NCBI GenBank assembly: GCA_016873805.1
Contig: VGVZ01000009.1
Location: 29,995-93,994, forward strand
Reading direction: 5' to 3'
Source of the DNA: Ignavibacteria bacterium
GTDB taxonomy: Bacteria; Bacteroidota; Ignavibacteria; UBA10030
Length of the DNA stretch: 64,000 nt
Part shown: one piece after another, positions 57,280 through 64,000 of the stretch
How the letters are laid out: each line of letters opens with the position of its first letter
How positions within the stretch are numbered: position 1 is the first letter of the stretch
Program-made: the position numbers and the translations under genes
Notes under the pieces: generated by a model
Told to the model about the DNA's origin: nothing
Databases searched by the model: none
What the model saw: the letters and a program-made list of their open reading frames with translations, nothing else

Positions 57280-57582
57280 ATGAAGAAACTTCGGAAGTTT
57301 CTTGCGGGCTCATTAGTCGTTCTCGTAGCGACGGCCCTCGCGATGCCGCTTCAGGTTACCGTATCCGGTTGTGACTCAGAGATGCCTGATTGTCCACAGG
57401 AATGCTGTGGTGGCGGGCCGCCCGTCGATGATTCCGTGTATTGCGGCGATTGCGAATGTCGAAGCGGTGGTGGGGGCGGAGGGGGTGGTGGGTGTGGCGA
57501 GGTATGTGGTGGGGGAGGGGTCTGTAGCGGGGCCGACCTCACGTTTGAATGCCAAGCAGCCAGAGAGCTATGTGGTTGCTGA
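57280..57582 (+). CDS. Secreted Gly/Cys-rich lipoprotein
   Basis: 100 residues, AAGGGG upstream of the ATG. Signal peptide MKKLRKFLAGSLVVLVATAL leads to VTVSGC, a lipobox-like VSGC. The rest is about 70 residues with 12 further cysteines: DCPQECCGGG, VYCGDCECRS, a nine-glycine run, CGEVCGGGGVC, ECQAARELCGC. No homolog is recognised. The even number of remaining cysteines would allow six disulfides. It lies 13 bases after the redoxin and before a terminator, so the three genes form one unit. Confidence 0.75.
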   Translation: MKKLRKFLAGSLVVLVATALAMPLQVTVSGCDSEMPDCPQECCGGGPPVDDSVYCGDCECRSGGGGGGGGGCGEVCGGGGVCSGADLTFECQAARELCGC

Positions 57583-57910
57583 GAATTCGTAGCGCGGTAG
57601 AATTGTAATTTTCCAGTATCATGCATATCCATGAGCAAAGGCACACGTTTCAGGTGTGCCTTCGCTTTTTGCAGAGGTCGCTGACTGCACTTGACTACTA
57701 TCCTGCATTCGCGTGTGTGTCAAGCCAGTCCGCGAAATTCTGAGAGAGACAAGCCGGAACCCTCATCTGTGTTGCATACCATGAAAATGAGGTCGTACGC
57801 TGATTGGGAGGATTCTAGTCTCGTCGCGCGTCTTTAGGGTGGGAAAACGATGGCCGCTACTGTGATTACAGGAGTTTCACTGGTAAATCTCTCTTGAAGA
57901 GAGCGATGTG
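57583..57910. other. 328-bp intergenic region
   Basis: Holds the cassette terminator at 57637-57671; the remainder to the convergent M28 gene shows no gene or structured element. Confidence 0.5.
57637..57671 (+). terminator. Terminator of the Cys-rich cassette
   Basis: AAAGGCACAC pairs with GTGTGCCTT across a 7-base loop (GTTTCAG), followed by CGCTTTTT. Confidence 0.85.
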
Positions 57911-60250
57911 TCAGAAATGGCCAAGATCTCGTAAAGTCGTGATCCTTGTTCGGCGACTGATCGATGAGTGTCCTAAATTGACGCCAACAGGTTCGATCTC
58001 TTCCGTAAATGTGGCATGTACAGTTTCCTGCACATGATTGCCCGTTTCAATCGTGAATGCCATCGGAAGAACAAGAACGGTACCGATCGACGATTCCCAC
58101 GCGAGCGTCACTCTGCCGCTCCGCTCATACGAGACGTAGGGTGAGATGTTGCGAATCGACCCATCGGGACTACGATACGTAAACTCCAGCATATATGGCG
58201 GGTGTCTGAATGCCGCTGTCGTCGTCCCTTCAAATCGAGAGCTGTCGGAAATGGCATAAGCATCGGACAGCCGGATCCACGGAACGTCAAGGGCGTCGAT
58301 CGTTCCCACGCGGAACCGGCGCGTCCTGTGCGCGATGACCGTGTCCCTCCCCCTCCATGTGACGACCGCTCCATCGAGATAATCCGGACTCGTAATCTCT
58401 ACAAATCCCTTTTCCGTGTTCTGATCATACTGCTGTTCAATCCTCACTCGTTGCGTCCGGATGGTTGAATACGACGGCTGGAGAGAGAGATAGATGGTGG
58501 CGAAGAGCAACGCGACCGCAATACCGATTCCCGTTCGCTTTGACTTGATCCATCGGAATTGCTCAAAGAATTCCGGTGACTGGAAATGAAGCGCTGCAAA
58601 CGCGGTCACGAAGGGAAATGTCAAAACCGAGAACAACAGAATAGCTGAGCCGGAAACAATCACATCCCCAATGATGGTGCCGGATGAGGAGAGGGCGAAT
58701 GCGCGTGTCATCAATTCGAATCCCTCTGAAAAGACCAGTCGGGTCATCATCAACGGAGCAAGGAGCCACAGAACGAATTTCAGCCACGCGCGCCGAACGA
58801 GAACTGCGAGCGACAACATCACGATCCCAACAGCAGGGTAGATCGCAAGCTTCACGGAAACTGCCAGAAAGAGAATCGTGAAGACGAAGAGAAAGACCAC
58901 ACTCCTCAAGAAATGCCGATACGCGTCCCGAGCAATCCCGAGCCAACGCACCAAGAAGAGCGAGATCCAGACTCCTCCCAACGCGGCAACAAGTCCAAGA
59001 ACGAAATATCCGCCGGGCTCGGCAAACCACGGATATCGATCTCCCTTGATCAATCCGACAACGTACGAAGAGCTCCATGTCATCGTCACAATAATCACTG
59101 TGACCAAGAAGAGTTTGAGTCCCGGAATTTTTCGCCGATCGGTTTCGGGAACACGATGGCGCCGCATCCACACTAGCGCGACGATGCCGAAGCCAAGAGA
59201 AACCAAGATGGCTACCCCGAGAGCCCAGAGCGGAACGAACATCAAGATCGCTCCGAGCTGGACCAGATAGTAGCGTGAGGAAGATTCGGCAGGCACACCT
59301 TGGTCGAAGCGCTCGACCAACCGATAGACCAGATCCCCGGAGCGTTTCAAGCCGTCGAGGGAGAAGTTTTCGAATGTGTCTTGGCTGGTGTGGATTGGAT
59401 CGTTGATATCGGATGTAAAGTCGATCGCCGGGATGCCCCGTTCGAGAAAAGGAATATGATCAGAACCGATCCCGCCGCCGGGGGCAGCGCTCATCAAGGC
59501 GAGGAAATGCGTTGGATACGACAGTCCGGTGTGCCCGAGGGCCTCAAGTTCTTCGTATGCGGCGCGTACAAGCCACTCGGGAGAACTCATCGAACCGGCG
59601 TCAATCAGCGGGAGGAGCCATTCCGATCCGTTCGCCATATCGATCTGAATCATGAGCTCCACCGTCTCGATGCCACGGTAGTTGGCCACGAAATGACGGG
59701 ATCCCTGCAGGCCGCGCTCTTCGCCTCCGAACAGGGCAAAGACGATCGTCGATTCATTCGCGCGCTGGGAAAGTAAACGCGCAAGCTCGATGACGACCGC
59801 CGAACCGGAACCGTTGTCGTTCGCTCCGGGAATATCGGGATTGTCGGTGTCGATGTGCGCGCCGATCACGATCGTCCGATCCGATCTTCCACGCAGTACG
59901 CCGACAGCCGTCCCGCTCGCGGTGTTGGTGGGCAGCGCGCCGATCCCCCCTGGGGTAACCCGCATTGGGAGAATGTAGGCTTCATTCAAGCCGAAGGTTC
60001 GAAACTTGTCCAGGGCGAACTCCATCGCCCGGCGCTCCGCTGTCGAGCCCATCGGCCGAGGGCCAATATCAACCGCAAGAACTCTCAGGTAGGACGCGGC
60101 GCTGTCACGGGAAAACGGAGTGGAATGCTGCGACCAGAGGGGAGCGTGAACTGTCCCCATGAGGAGTGCAAGCAGAGCAACTACGGTTGATCGTGTGATG
60201 AAATTGATCTGCGGCCGCCTGCGGCTTCGTGTCTGAACACCGAGAATCAT
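57911..60250 (-). CDS. M28 peptidase with multi-helix membrane domain (ERMP1/Pff1-like layout)
   Basis: 779 residues. Signal helix (STVVALLALLMGTVHAPLW), then an M28 domain: IGAHIDTDNPDIPGANDNGSG, ALFGGEERGLQGSRHF, and GIGSDHIPFLERGIPAIDF. From about residue 340 on there are eight or so membrane helices (LGAILMFVPLWALGVAILV and others), then a C-terminal beta-rich extracytoplasmic domain. This layout matches vacuolar/ER M28 membrane proteases. Its start overlaps the stop of the hydrolase gene (ATGA). Confidence 0.88.
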   Translation of the reverse strand: MILGVQTRSRRRPQINFITRSTVVALLALLMGTVHAPLWSQHSTPFSRDSAASYLRVLAVDIGPRPMGSTAERRAMEFALDKFRTFGLNEAYILPMRVTPGGIGALPTNTASGTAVGVLRGRSDRTIVIGAHIDTDNPDIPGANDNGSGSAVVIELARLLSQRANESTIVFALFGGEERGLQGSRHFVANYRGIETVELMIQIDMANGSEWLLPLIDAGSMSSPEWLVRAAYEELEALGHTGLSYPTHFLALMSAAPGGGIGSDHIPFLERGIPAIDFTSDINDPIHTSQDTFENFSLDGLKRSGDLVYRLVERFDQGVPAESSSRYYLVQLGAILMFVPLWALGVAILVSLGFGIVALVWMRRHRVPETDRRKIPGLKLFLVTVIIVTMTWSSSYVVGLIKGDRYPWFAEPGGYFVLGLVAALGGVWISLFLVRWLGIARDAYRHFLRSVVFLFVFTILFLAVSVKLAIYPAVGIVMLSLAVLVRRAWLKFVLWLLAPLMMTRLVFSEGFELMTRAFALSSSGTIIGDVIVSGSAILLFSVLTFPFVTAFAALHFQSPEFFEQFRWIKSKRTGIGIAVALLFATIYLSLQPSYSTIRTQRVRIEQQYDQNTEKGFVEITSPDYLDGAVVTWRGRDTVIAHRTRRFRVGTIDALDVPWIRLSDAYAISDSSRFEGTTTAAFRHPPYMLEFTYRSPDGSIRNISPYVSYERSGRVTLAWESSIGTVLVLPMAFTIETGNHVQETVHATFTEEIEPVGVNLGHSSISRRTRITTLRDLGHF

Positions 60251-61167
60251 TTCGTCTCTAAGTATCGGTCGAAGAATTTGATGATTCGTTGCTCGTATAC
60301 CGTTCCTCCAACTTCCAACACATTGCTGTGACCGGCGCCGGGGACGAGGAGAAGTTCTTTCGGTTCACGTGCGTTCTGGAAGAGGATTTTCGAATACTCC
60401 GCATCGATGAAGGAATCCTCCGTTCCATGGGCGAACATGATCGGGATTTCAAGACGGGAAAGATCGTTCAGCGGTGAAACATCCCGGGCTGTGAAGTCGG
60501 CGATCCGTTGGGCGCGACTGAGAGCGACGTTCCGCAGGAAATGCCAGGGAAGTTTGATCATCCGTTTCTGATAGTCAACAGCGATGGTGCGCAAATCGGT
60601 GAAACATGCCTCTGCCACGATGGCACAGATGCGGTCATCCAGCGCCGCTGCCTGAACCGCGACGGCTGCCCCCATCGAGGTCCCGAAGATGCCGATTCTC
60701 CCAAGCGACAGATCGGATCTCGACTGCAGATGGTCGAGGACCGTCGACACATCGTGCTTCTCGAAATATCCGTACGTACAGAACCGACCACCGCTCGCTC
60801 CATGTTGTCTCGAATCGTACAGAAATACATTGTAATCGTGCTGGTAGAAGAGCTTTGCATGAGGGATGCCGCCGATCATACAGTCCCCCACACCATGGAG
60901 AAAGAGAATGGTTCCTCGGCACGACTCCTGTGGCGAACGCGCGACGAGCCAGCATCGCAGCGATATGCCGTCATAGGTTTTGAGCGTCAGATCCTCTTGA
61001 GGTAGCTCCGCGTCGCGCGGCATGAGCATCTTCGTTACCGGAACGTACCACTGGCGAGTGCGACGCACCGGCTGGAGCAAGATCAAAGGACCGATAACGA
61101 GCACGACAAGCGTAGCGCCGACAAGAAACAGGATAAAGATGAGAATCAGGGAGAGGAGGAGAGGCAT
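60247..61167 (-). CDS. Membrane-anchored alpha/beta hydrolase
   Basis: 306 residues from the ATG at 61167 (TTG at 61200 is also in frame). One N-terminal helix (LLLSLILIFILFLVGATLVV), then an alpha/beta-hydrolase fold: ILFLHGVGD oxyanion region, IGIFGTSMGAAVAV with the nucleophilic Ser, FAHGTEDSFIDAEYS (Asp) and GAGHSNVLEVGG (His). Resembles the BEM46/serine aminopeptidase S33-like group. Coupled to the M28 gene downstream. Confidence 0.88.
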   Translation of the reverse strand: MPLLLSLILIFILFLVGATLVVLVIGPLILLQPVRRTRQWYVPVTKMLMPRDAELPQEDLTLKTYDGISLRCWLVARSPQESCRGTILFLHGVGDCMIGGIPHAKLFYQHDYNVFLYDSRQHGASGGRFCTYGYFEKHDVSTVLDHLQSRSDLSLGRIGIFGTSMGAAVAVQAAALDDRICAIVAEACFTDLRTIAVDYQKRMIKLPWHFLRNVALSRAQRIADFTARDVSPLNDLSRLEIPIMFAHGTEDSFIDAEYSKILFQNAREPKELLLVPGAGHSNVLEVGGTVYEQRIIKFFDRYLETK

Positions 61168-61224
61168 GGATGATGAATCGGACAGGATCTCCGCGAACAA
61201 GAATTCGGATTAGTCGTCGGCGTC

Positions 61225-61253
61225 AATATAAAGACGCGCCCACCGGGAATCAA
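61225..61253 (-). promoter_or_regulatory. Promoter-like site for hydrolase-M28 unit
   Basis: Minus strand TTGATT (61248-61253), 17-base spacer, TATATT (61225-61230). Back to back with the next promoter, 9 bases between -35 boxes. Confidence 0.55.
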
Positions 61254-61262
61254 GGCAATTCG

Positions 61263-61291
61263 TTGCTTCTCCCTCCCGTTCTTCGTACTTT
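61263..61291 (+). promoter_or_regulatory. Promoter-like site for GT4 gene
   Basis: TTGCTT at 61263-61268, 17-base spacer, TACTTT at 61286-61291. Leader about 32 bases. Confidence 0.5.
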
Positions 61292-61329
61292 GGAACGTTG
61301 CCATCAGATCTCTGGTCTCCAAGGCAGAT

Positions 61330-62433
61330 ATGAAGATTGCGCTCGTTCACGACTGGCTGACCGGCATGCGGGGGGGAGAGAAAGTGCTTGAGGTTTTCTG
61401 TGAGTTGTTTCCTGAAGCAACACTCTACACTCTCTTGCACAATGTCGGAGCAATGTCCTCCACAATCGAGCGGATGAAGATTCGCACGTCGTTTGTGGAT
61501 CACCTTCCGTTCAAGTCAACGAAATACCGCAACTACCTCCCCATCTTCCCGAAAGCTGTCGAGTCCTTTGATCTCTCCGAATACGATTTGATCTTCTCCA
61601 CAAGTCACTGTGTCGCCAAGGGCGCAATCCCGTCGCCGACTGCCTTGCATCTCTGCTATTGCCATACCCCCATGCGATATGTCTGGGATATGTATGATCA
61701 GTATTTTGGCGTAGGGAAAGCCGGACTCGCGACGCGTCTGGCAATGGCTTACGTTGCCCCGCGCCTGCGCCGATGGGATGTCTCGACGAGCTCCCGCGTC
61801 CACTACTTTATTGCAAATTCGCACCACGTCGCCAAGCGCATCGAGACCACGTACCGTCGCACGGCGGATGTCATCCACGCTCCCGTCGATACGACCCGGT
61901 TTGTCCTTTCACATCGGGACGATGGATACTACCTGATTGTGAGCGCACTCGTCCCGTACAAGCGCGTTGATCTTGCGATTGAGGCGTTCAATTCGCTCGG
62001 AGAGCGACTCGTCGTGGTTGGCACCGGACCGGAACGCGAATCGCTCGAACGGCAATCGGGACCGACAGTTGAATTCGTGGGGTGGCAATCGGACCAGAAG
62101 CTTTCGGCTCTCTATGCGGGGTGCCGCGCGTTGATCTTTCCGGGAGTGGAGGATTTCGGCATCGTCCCTCTGGAGGCGATGGCATGTGGAAAGCCGGTGG
62201 TTGCCTTCCGGGCCGGAGGTGCGCTGGAGACCGTTGTCGATCAAGGGGAGAGTCAGACCGGAGTCTTCTTCGACGAGCAGTCTCCCGCATCGCTCACCGA
62301 AGCACTTCACCGGCTGCGGGAGATGAGGTTTGATCCTGCTGAAATCCGGAAACATGCGAAGCGATTTGACCGAACGATTTTCAAAGAACGAATCCGGAAG
62401 TTCGTTGAAGAAAAGCTGAAAGCGGGAGGTTGA
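61330..62433 (+). CDS. Glycosyltransferase family 4
   Basis: 367 residues. GT-B fold retaining glycosyltransferase. MKIALVHDWLTGMRGGEKVL opens the acceptor domain; HTPMRYVWDMYDQYFG is typical of WbaZ-like mannosyltransferases; LIVSALVPYKRVDLAIEAF and VVVGTGPERESLE begin the donor domain; FPGVEDFGIVPLEAMACGKPV holds the E-x7-E sugar-nucleotide site. Likely works on cell-surface polysaccharide. The donor sugar is not determined. Confidence 0.92.
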   Translation: MKIALVHDWLTGMRGGEKVLEVFCELFPEATLYTLLHNVGAMSSTIERMKIRTSFVDHLPFKSTKYRNYLPIFPKAVESFDLSEYDLIFSTSHCVAKGAIPSPTALHLCYCHTPMRYVWDMYDQYFGVGKAGLATRLAMAYVAPRLRRWDVSTSSRVHYFIANSHHVAKRIETTYRRTADVIHAPVDTTRFVLSHRDDGYYLIVSALVPYKRVDLAIEAFNSLGERLVVVGTGPERESLERQSGPTVEFVGWQSDQKLSALYAGCRALIFPGVEDFGIVPLEAMACGKPVVAFRAGGALETVVDQGESQTGVFFDEQSPASLTEALHRLREMRFDPAEIRKHAKRFDRTIFKERIRKFVEEKLKAGG

Positions 62434-62505
62434 TGACATACGCCTCACGGTCGATGATGGAGACGCATTGGAAAGGTACTCACCGTTCCGGCCGCAAAAT
62501 AGGTT

Positions 62506-62534
62506 TTGACTTTCGGGGCGGATTTCAGTACATT
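62506..62534 (+). promoter_or_regulatory. Promoter-like site for M23-bactofilin unit
   Basis: TTGACT at 62506-62511, 17-base spacer, TACATT at 62529-62534. A short inverted repeat GTCAAA-TT-TTTGAC lies at 62539-62552, over the predicted start, and could be an operator. Confidence 0.5.
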
Positions 62535-62596
62535 TTAAGTCAAATTTTTGACGTTTTGGGCGTTTTGGCAGAAACACGGGAGAAGGTTCTTGTCGC

Positions 62597-63490
62597 ATGC
62601 CGGGTCAGGACTCACACCATCGATCAAAAGACCGACGCCTCTCCATTATTCTTGTTCCGAGCGGAGATGAGAGCCGCTCGAAGTTCTTGCGTCTGGCTCC
62701 TTGGCATCTGGTTCTCATGAGTGTAAGCGCGGTGTTGTTGGTTGTGGGGATCTTTGTCGCATCCCTCATGTACACCCCCCTTGGCGCACTTCTGAATATC
62801 CCAAATCCACAGCTCGAGTTTCGATACAGCAAGGAATTGATCGCTCTTCATCAGAGAGTGGAGTCGTTGATGCGAGAGCTTGTCGAACTCCGCCAGTACA
62901 ACGTAAAACTCCGCAATGTCCTCGGTGAAAACGTTGCTGCGACCGATACCGGAGTCGTGACGATGGGCAGTCCGCGAGCCTCGGCGGAAAGATCTTCCGC
63001 GCGTCCCGAGGCAGAGAGATTTGAGAGTCCGCGTCCGTCGATGCGGAGTGCCGCGTCAACAGTGTATCCGCTCGCGTCGGTGGCGTCACCAAAGAACGGC
63101 GAACATCGCGTGGTTTTTCCCGCGATCCTTCCGGCAGATGGATATCTCGCGCGAGGATTTGATCCCTCGATCCGGCATTTTGGTCTGGACATCGCAGGAA
63201 AGATCGGAACATCGGTGGTTGCCGCCGCAGACGGATATGTCGTTTTCGCCGGCTGGACACATGAGGAAGGATACGTTGTTATTCTCTCGCATGAAGCCGG
63301 GTTCCTGACGTTTTACAAACATAACCAGTCTCTCCTCAGGGGAAGCAACAGCTTCGTCCGACGGGGAGAACCGATTGCGCTTCTCGGCAACACCGGGTCA
63401 ACCAGCTACGGTCCGCACCTCCATTTTGAAATCTGGAAGGATGGATCGCCGGTGGATCCGGAGATCTACTTGCTGACCATCAAATCCTGA
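62597..63490 (+). CDS. M23 (LytM-type) endopeptidase, membrane anchored
   Basis: 297 residues. One N-terminal helix (LVLMSVSAVLLVVGIFVASL), a short coiled coil (ELIALHQRVESLMRELVELR), a Ser/Arg-rich linker, then the LytM domain: IRHFGLDIAGKIGTSVVAA with HxxxD, FLTFYKHNQSLL and YGPHLHFEIWKDG with HLH. The zinc ligands are all present, so it should cut peptidoglycan cross-links. Followed by a bactofilin gene, a pairing linked to cell-shape control. Confidence 0.92.
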   Translation: MPGQDSHHRSKDRRLSIILVPSGDESRSKFLRLAPWHLVLMSVSAVLLVVGIFVASLMYTPLGALLNIPNPQLEFRYSKELIALHQRVESLMRELVELRQYNVKLRNVLGENVAATDTGVVTMGSPRASAERSSARPEAERFESPRPSMRSAASTVYPLASVASPKNGEHRVVFPAILPADGYLARGFDPSIRHFGLDIAGKIGTSVVAAADGYVVFAGWTHEEGYVVILSHEAGFLTFYKHNQSLLRGSNSFVRRGEPIALLGNTGSTSYGPHLHFEIWKDGSPVDPEIYLLTIKS

Positions 63491-63511
63491 ACAACCAGAG
63501 AAACGACGACC

Positions 63512-63877
63512 GTGGCAGGAAAGAGTGATCCCGTAAAAGAAATCAACATGATTGGGTCTGGTACCGTCATCGAAGGGAAGATCCGATGTCAGGGAAGTAT
63601 CCGCATCGACGGCAAGCTCATCGGAGATCTGTCTGTCGGTGAGGCCGTTGCCGTGGGATTGACGGGCGAGGTTGAGGGGGCGATTACCGCGAAGAACATC
63701 ACCATCGGCGGAAAAGTGCGCGGGTCCATCGTTGCAGCCGAGAAGGTGGTCTTCGAGGGAAAATCCGCGATCAAAGGCGATGTGAGAGCAACCCGACTGG
63801 TGGTGGATGAAGGGTGCGTGTTTGACGGAAAGGTTGCGATGTCCGATCGCTCCCAGTCCGGTGAGCCGCGCCACTAG
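63512..63877 (+). CDS. Bactofilin
   Basis: 121 residues, GTG start, 21 bases after the M23 gene. The beta-helix core repeats (IGSGTVIEGKIRCQGSIRIDG, LIGDLSVGEAVAVG, VEGAITAKNITIGGKVRGSI, VVFEGKSAIKGDVRATRL, in parts) are typical of bactofilins, polymer-forming scaffold proteins that place peptidoglycan enzymes at the membrane. Adjacent M23 and bactofilin genes match the CcmA/Csd1 and BacA/LmdC pattern. Confidence 0.93.
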   Translation: MAGKSDPVKEINMIGSGTVIEGKIRCQGSIRIDGKLIGDLSVGEAVAVGLTGEVEGAITAKNITIGGKVRGSIVAAEKVVFEGKSAIKGDVRATRLVVDEGCVFDGKVAMSDRSQSGEPRH

Positions 63878-64000
63878 CAGGATGCTGAAAAACGGTTATC
63901 ACTGAAGTGTTTTGCAAGGAAATGATTTTGAAACATGGCTAAGAGACTTTCTGAACCTCAGAAGGTCCGATGGTCGAGGCCTCAGGGTGACTTCGTAACC
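63878..64000 (+). other. Right edge: intergenic sequence, possible start of another ORF
   Basis: An ATG at 63935 (after AAGGAAATG) opens MAKRLSEPQKVRWSRPQGDF and is still open at the edge. Bactofilin genes are often followed by ATP-synthase assembly genes, but this start is not recognisable. The preceding GCAGGATGCTGAAAAAC (63879-63895) resembles a common dispersed intergenic repeat, so this may be non-coding. Confidence 0.25.

Overview
The window is about 64 kb of a moderately GC-rich bacterial chromosome with dense, mostly housekeeping gene content. A SusC/SusD outer-membrane pair with remnants of a second pair, a CarboxypepD_reg-type TonB receptor, an AddAB nuclease-helicase, a bactofilin next to an M23 peptidase, and an ECF sigma/anti-sigma/DUF4097 locus point to the Bacteroidota/Ignavibacteriota (FCB) side of the tree. 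At least a dozen promoter-like sites share one architecture, TTGnnn-N17-TAnnTT, with exactly 17 bases between the hexamers. That resembles the general sigma-70 pattern more than the -33/-7 pattern of classical Bacteroides. No rRNA, tRNA, CRISPR array, IS transposase or phage gene was seen.

Layout. 1-3.1 kb: the end of an NDH-2 type NADH dehydrogenase, a STAS protein, an M28 peptidase, msrA and a 32-residue membrane peptide closed by a terminator. 3.4-9.3 kb: addA-addB. 9.4-13.2 kb: a four-gene run hutH, add, UPF0173 hydrolase, Mut7-C protein. 13.4-15.8 kb: a sodium:neurotransmitter symporter flanked by two single-helix mini-proteins, one MetS-like. 15.9-22.6 kb: hflX and a BatA/vWA membrane protein, divergent from a patatin-BamA type protein. 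22.7-26.7 kb: folA-thyA, speB and three small membrane or secreted proteins. 26.9-32.8 kb: a TonB receptor, then a minus-strand operon purA, orphan histidine kinase, M28 peptidase, M20D amidohydrolase. 34.3-39.3 kb: murA, a membrane gluzincin with TPR-like tail, eno.

39.3-41.0 kb is a small accessory islet: a DUF3800 gene, a structured attC-like element directly after its stop codon, AT-rich DNA with paired inverted repeats, and a Lys/Arg-rich ORF that looks like an internally deleted DNA methyltransferase. 41.0-46.9 kb: a phosphohexomutase, the ECF sigma/anti-sigma(HEAT)/DUF4097 operon and rlmD. 46.9-55.9 kb (minus strand): two envelope proteins, a complete SusC-SusD pair, a lipoprotein, a second SusD with a frameshift in its lipobox region, and the last 46 codons of a lost second SusC.

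Right at that broken SusC a near-consensus promoter faces the other way and starts a compact cassette (56.2-57.6 kb): a MauE/DoxX membrane protein, a membrane-anchored thioredoxin-like protein with a CSFC site, and a secreted Gly/Cys-rich lipoprotein whose processed chain would hold 12 cysteines beyond the lipid cysteine. This parallels MauE/MauD, which serve the disulfide-rich small subunit of methylamine dehydrogenase, and is the best candidate here for an undescribed system: a dedicated oxidative-folding pair with its own client. The window closes with a membrane M28 peptidase and alpha/beta hydrolase (minus), a GT4 glycosyltransferase, an M23 peptidase and a bactofilin.
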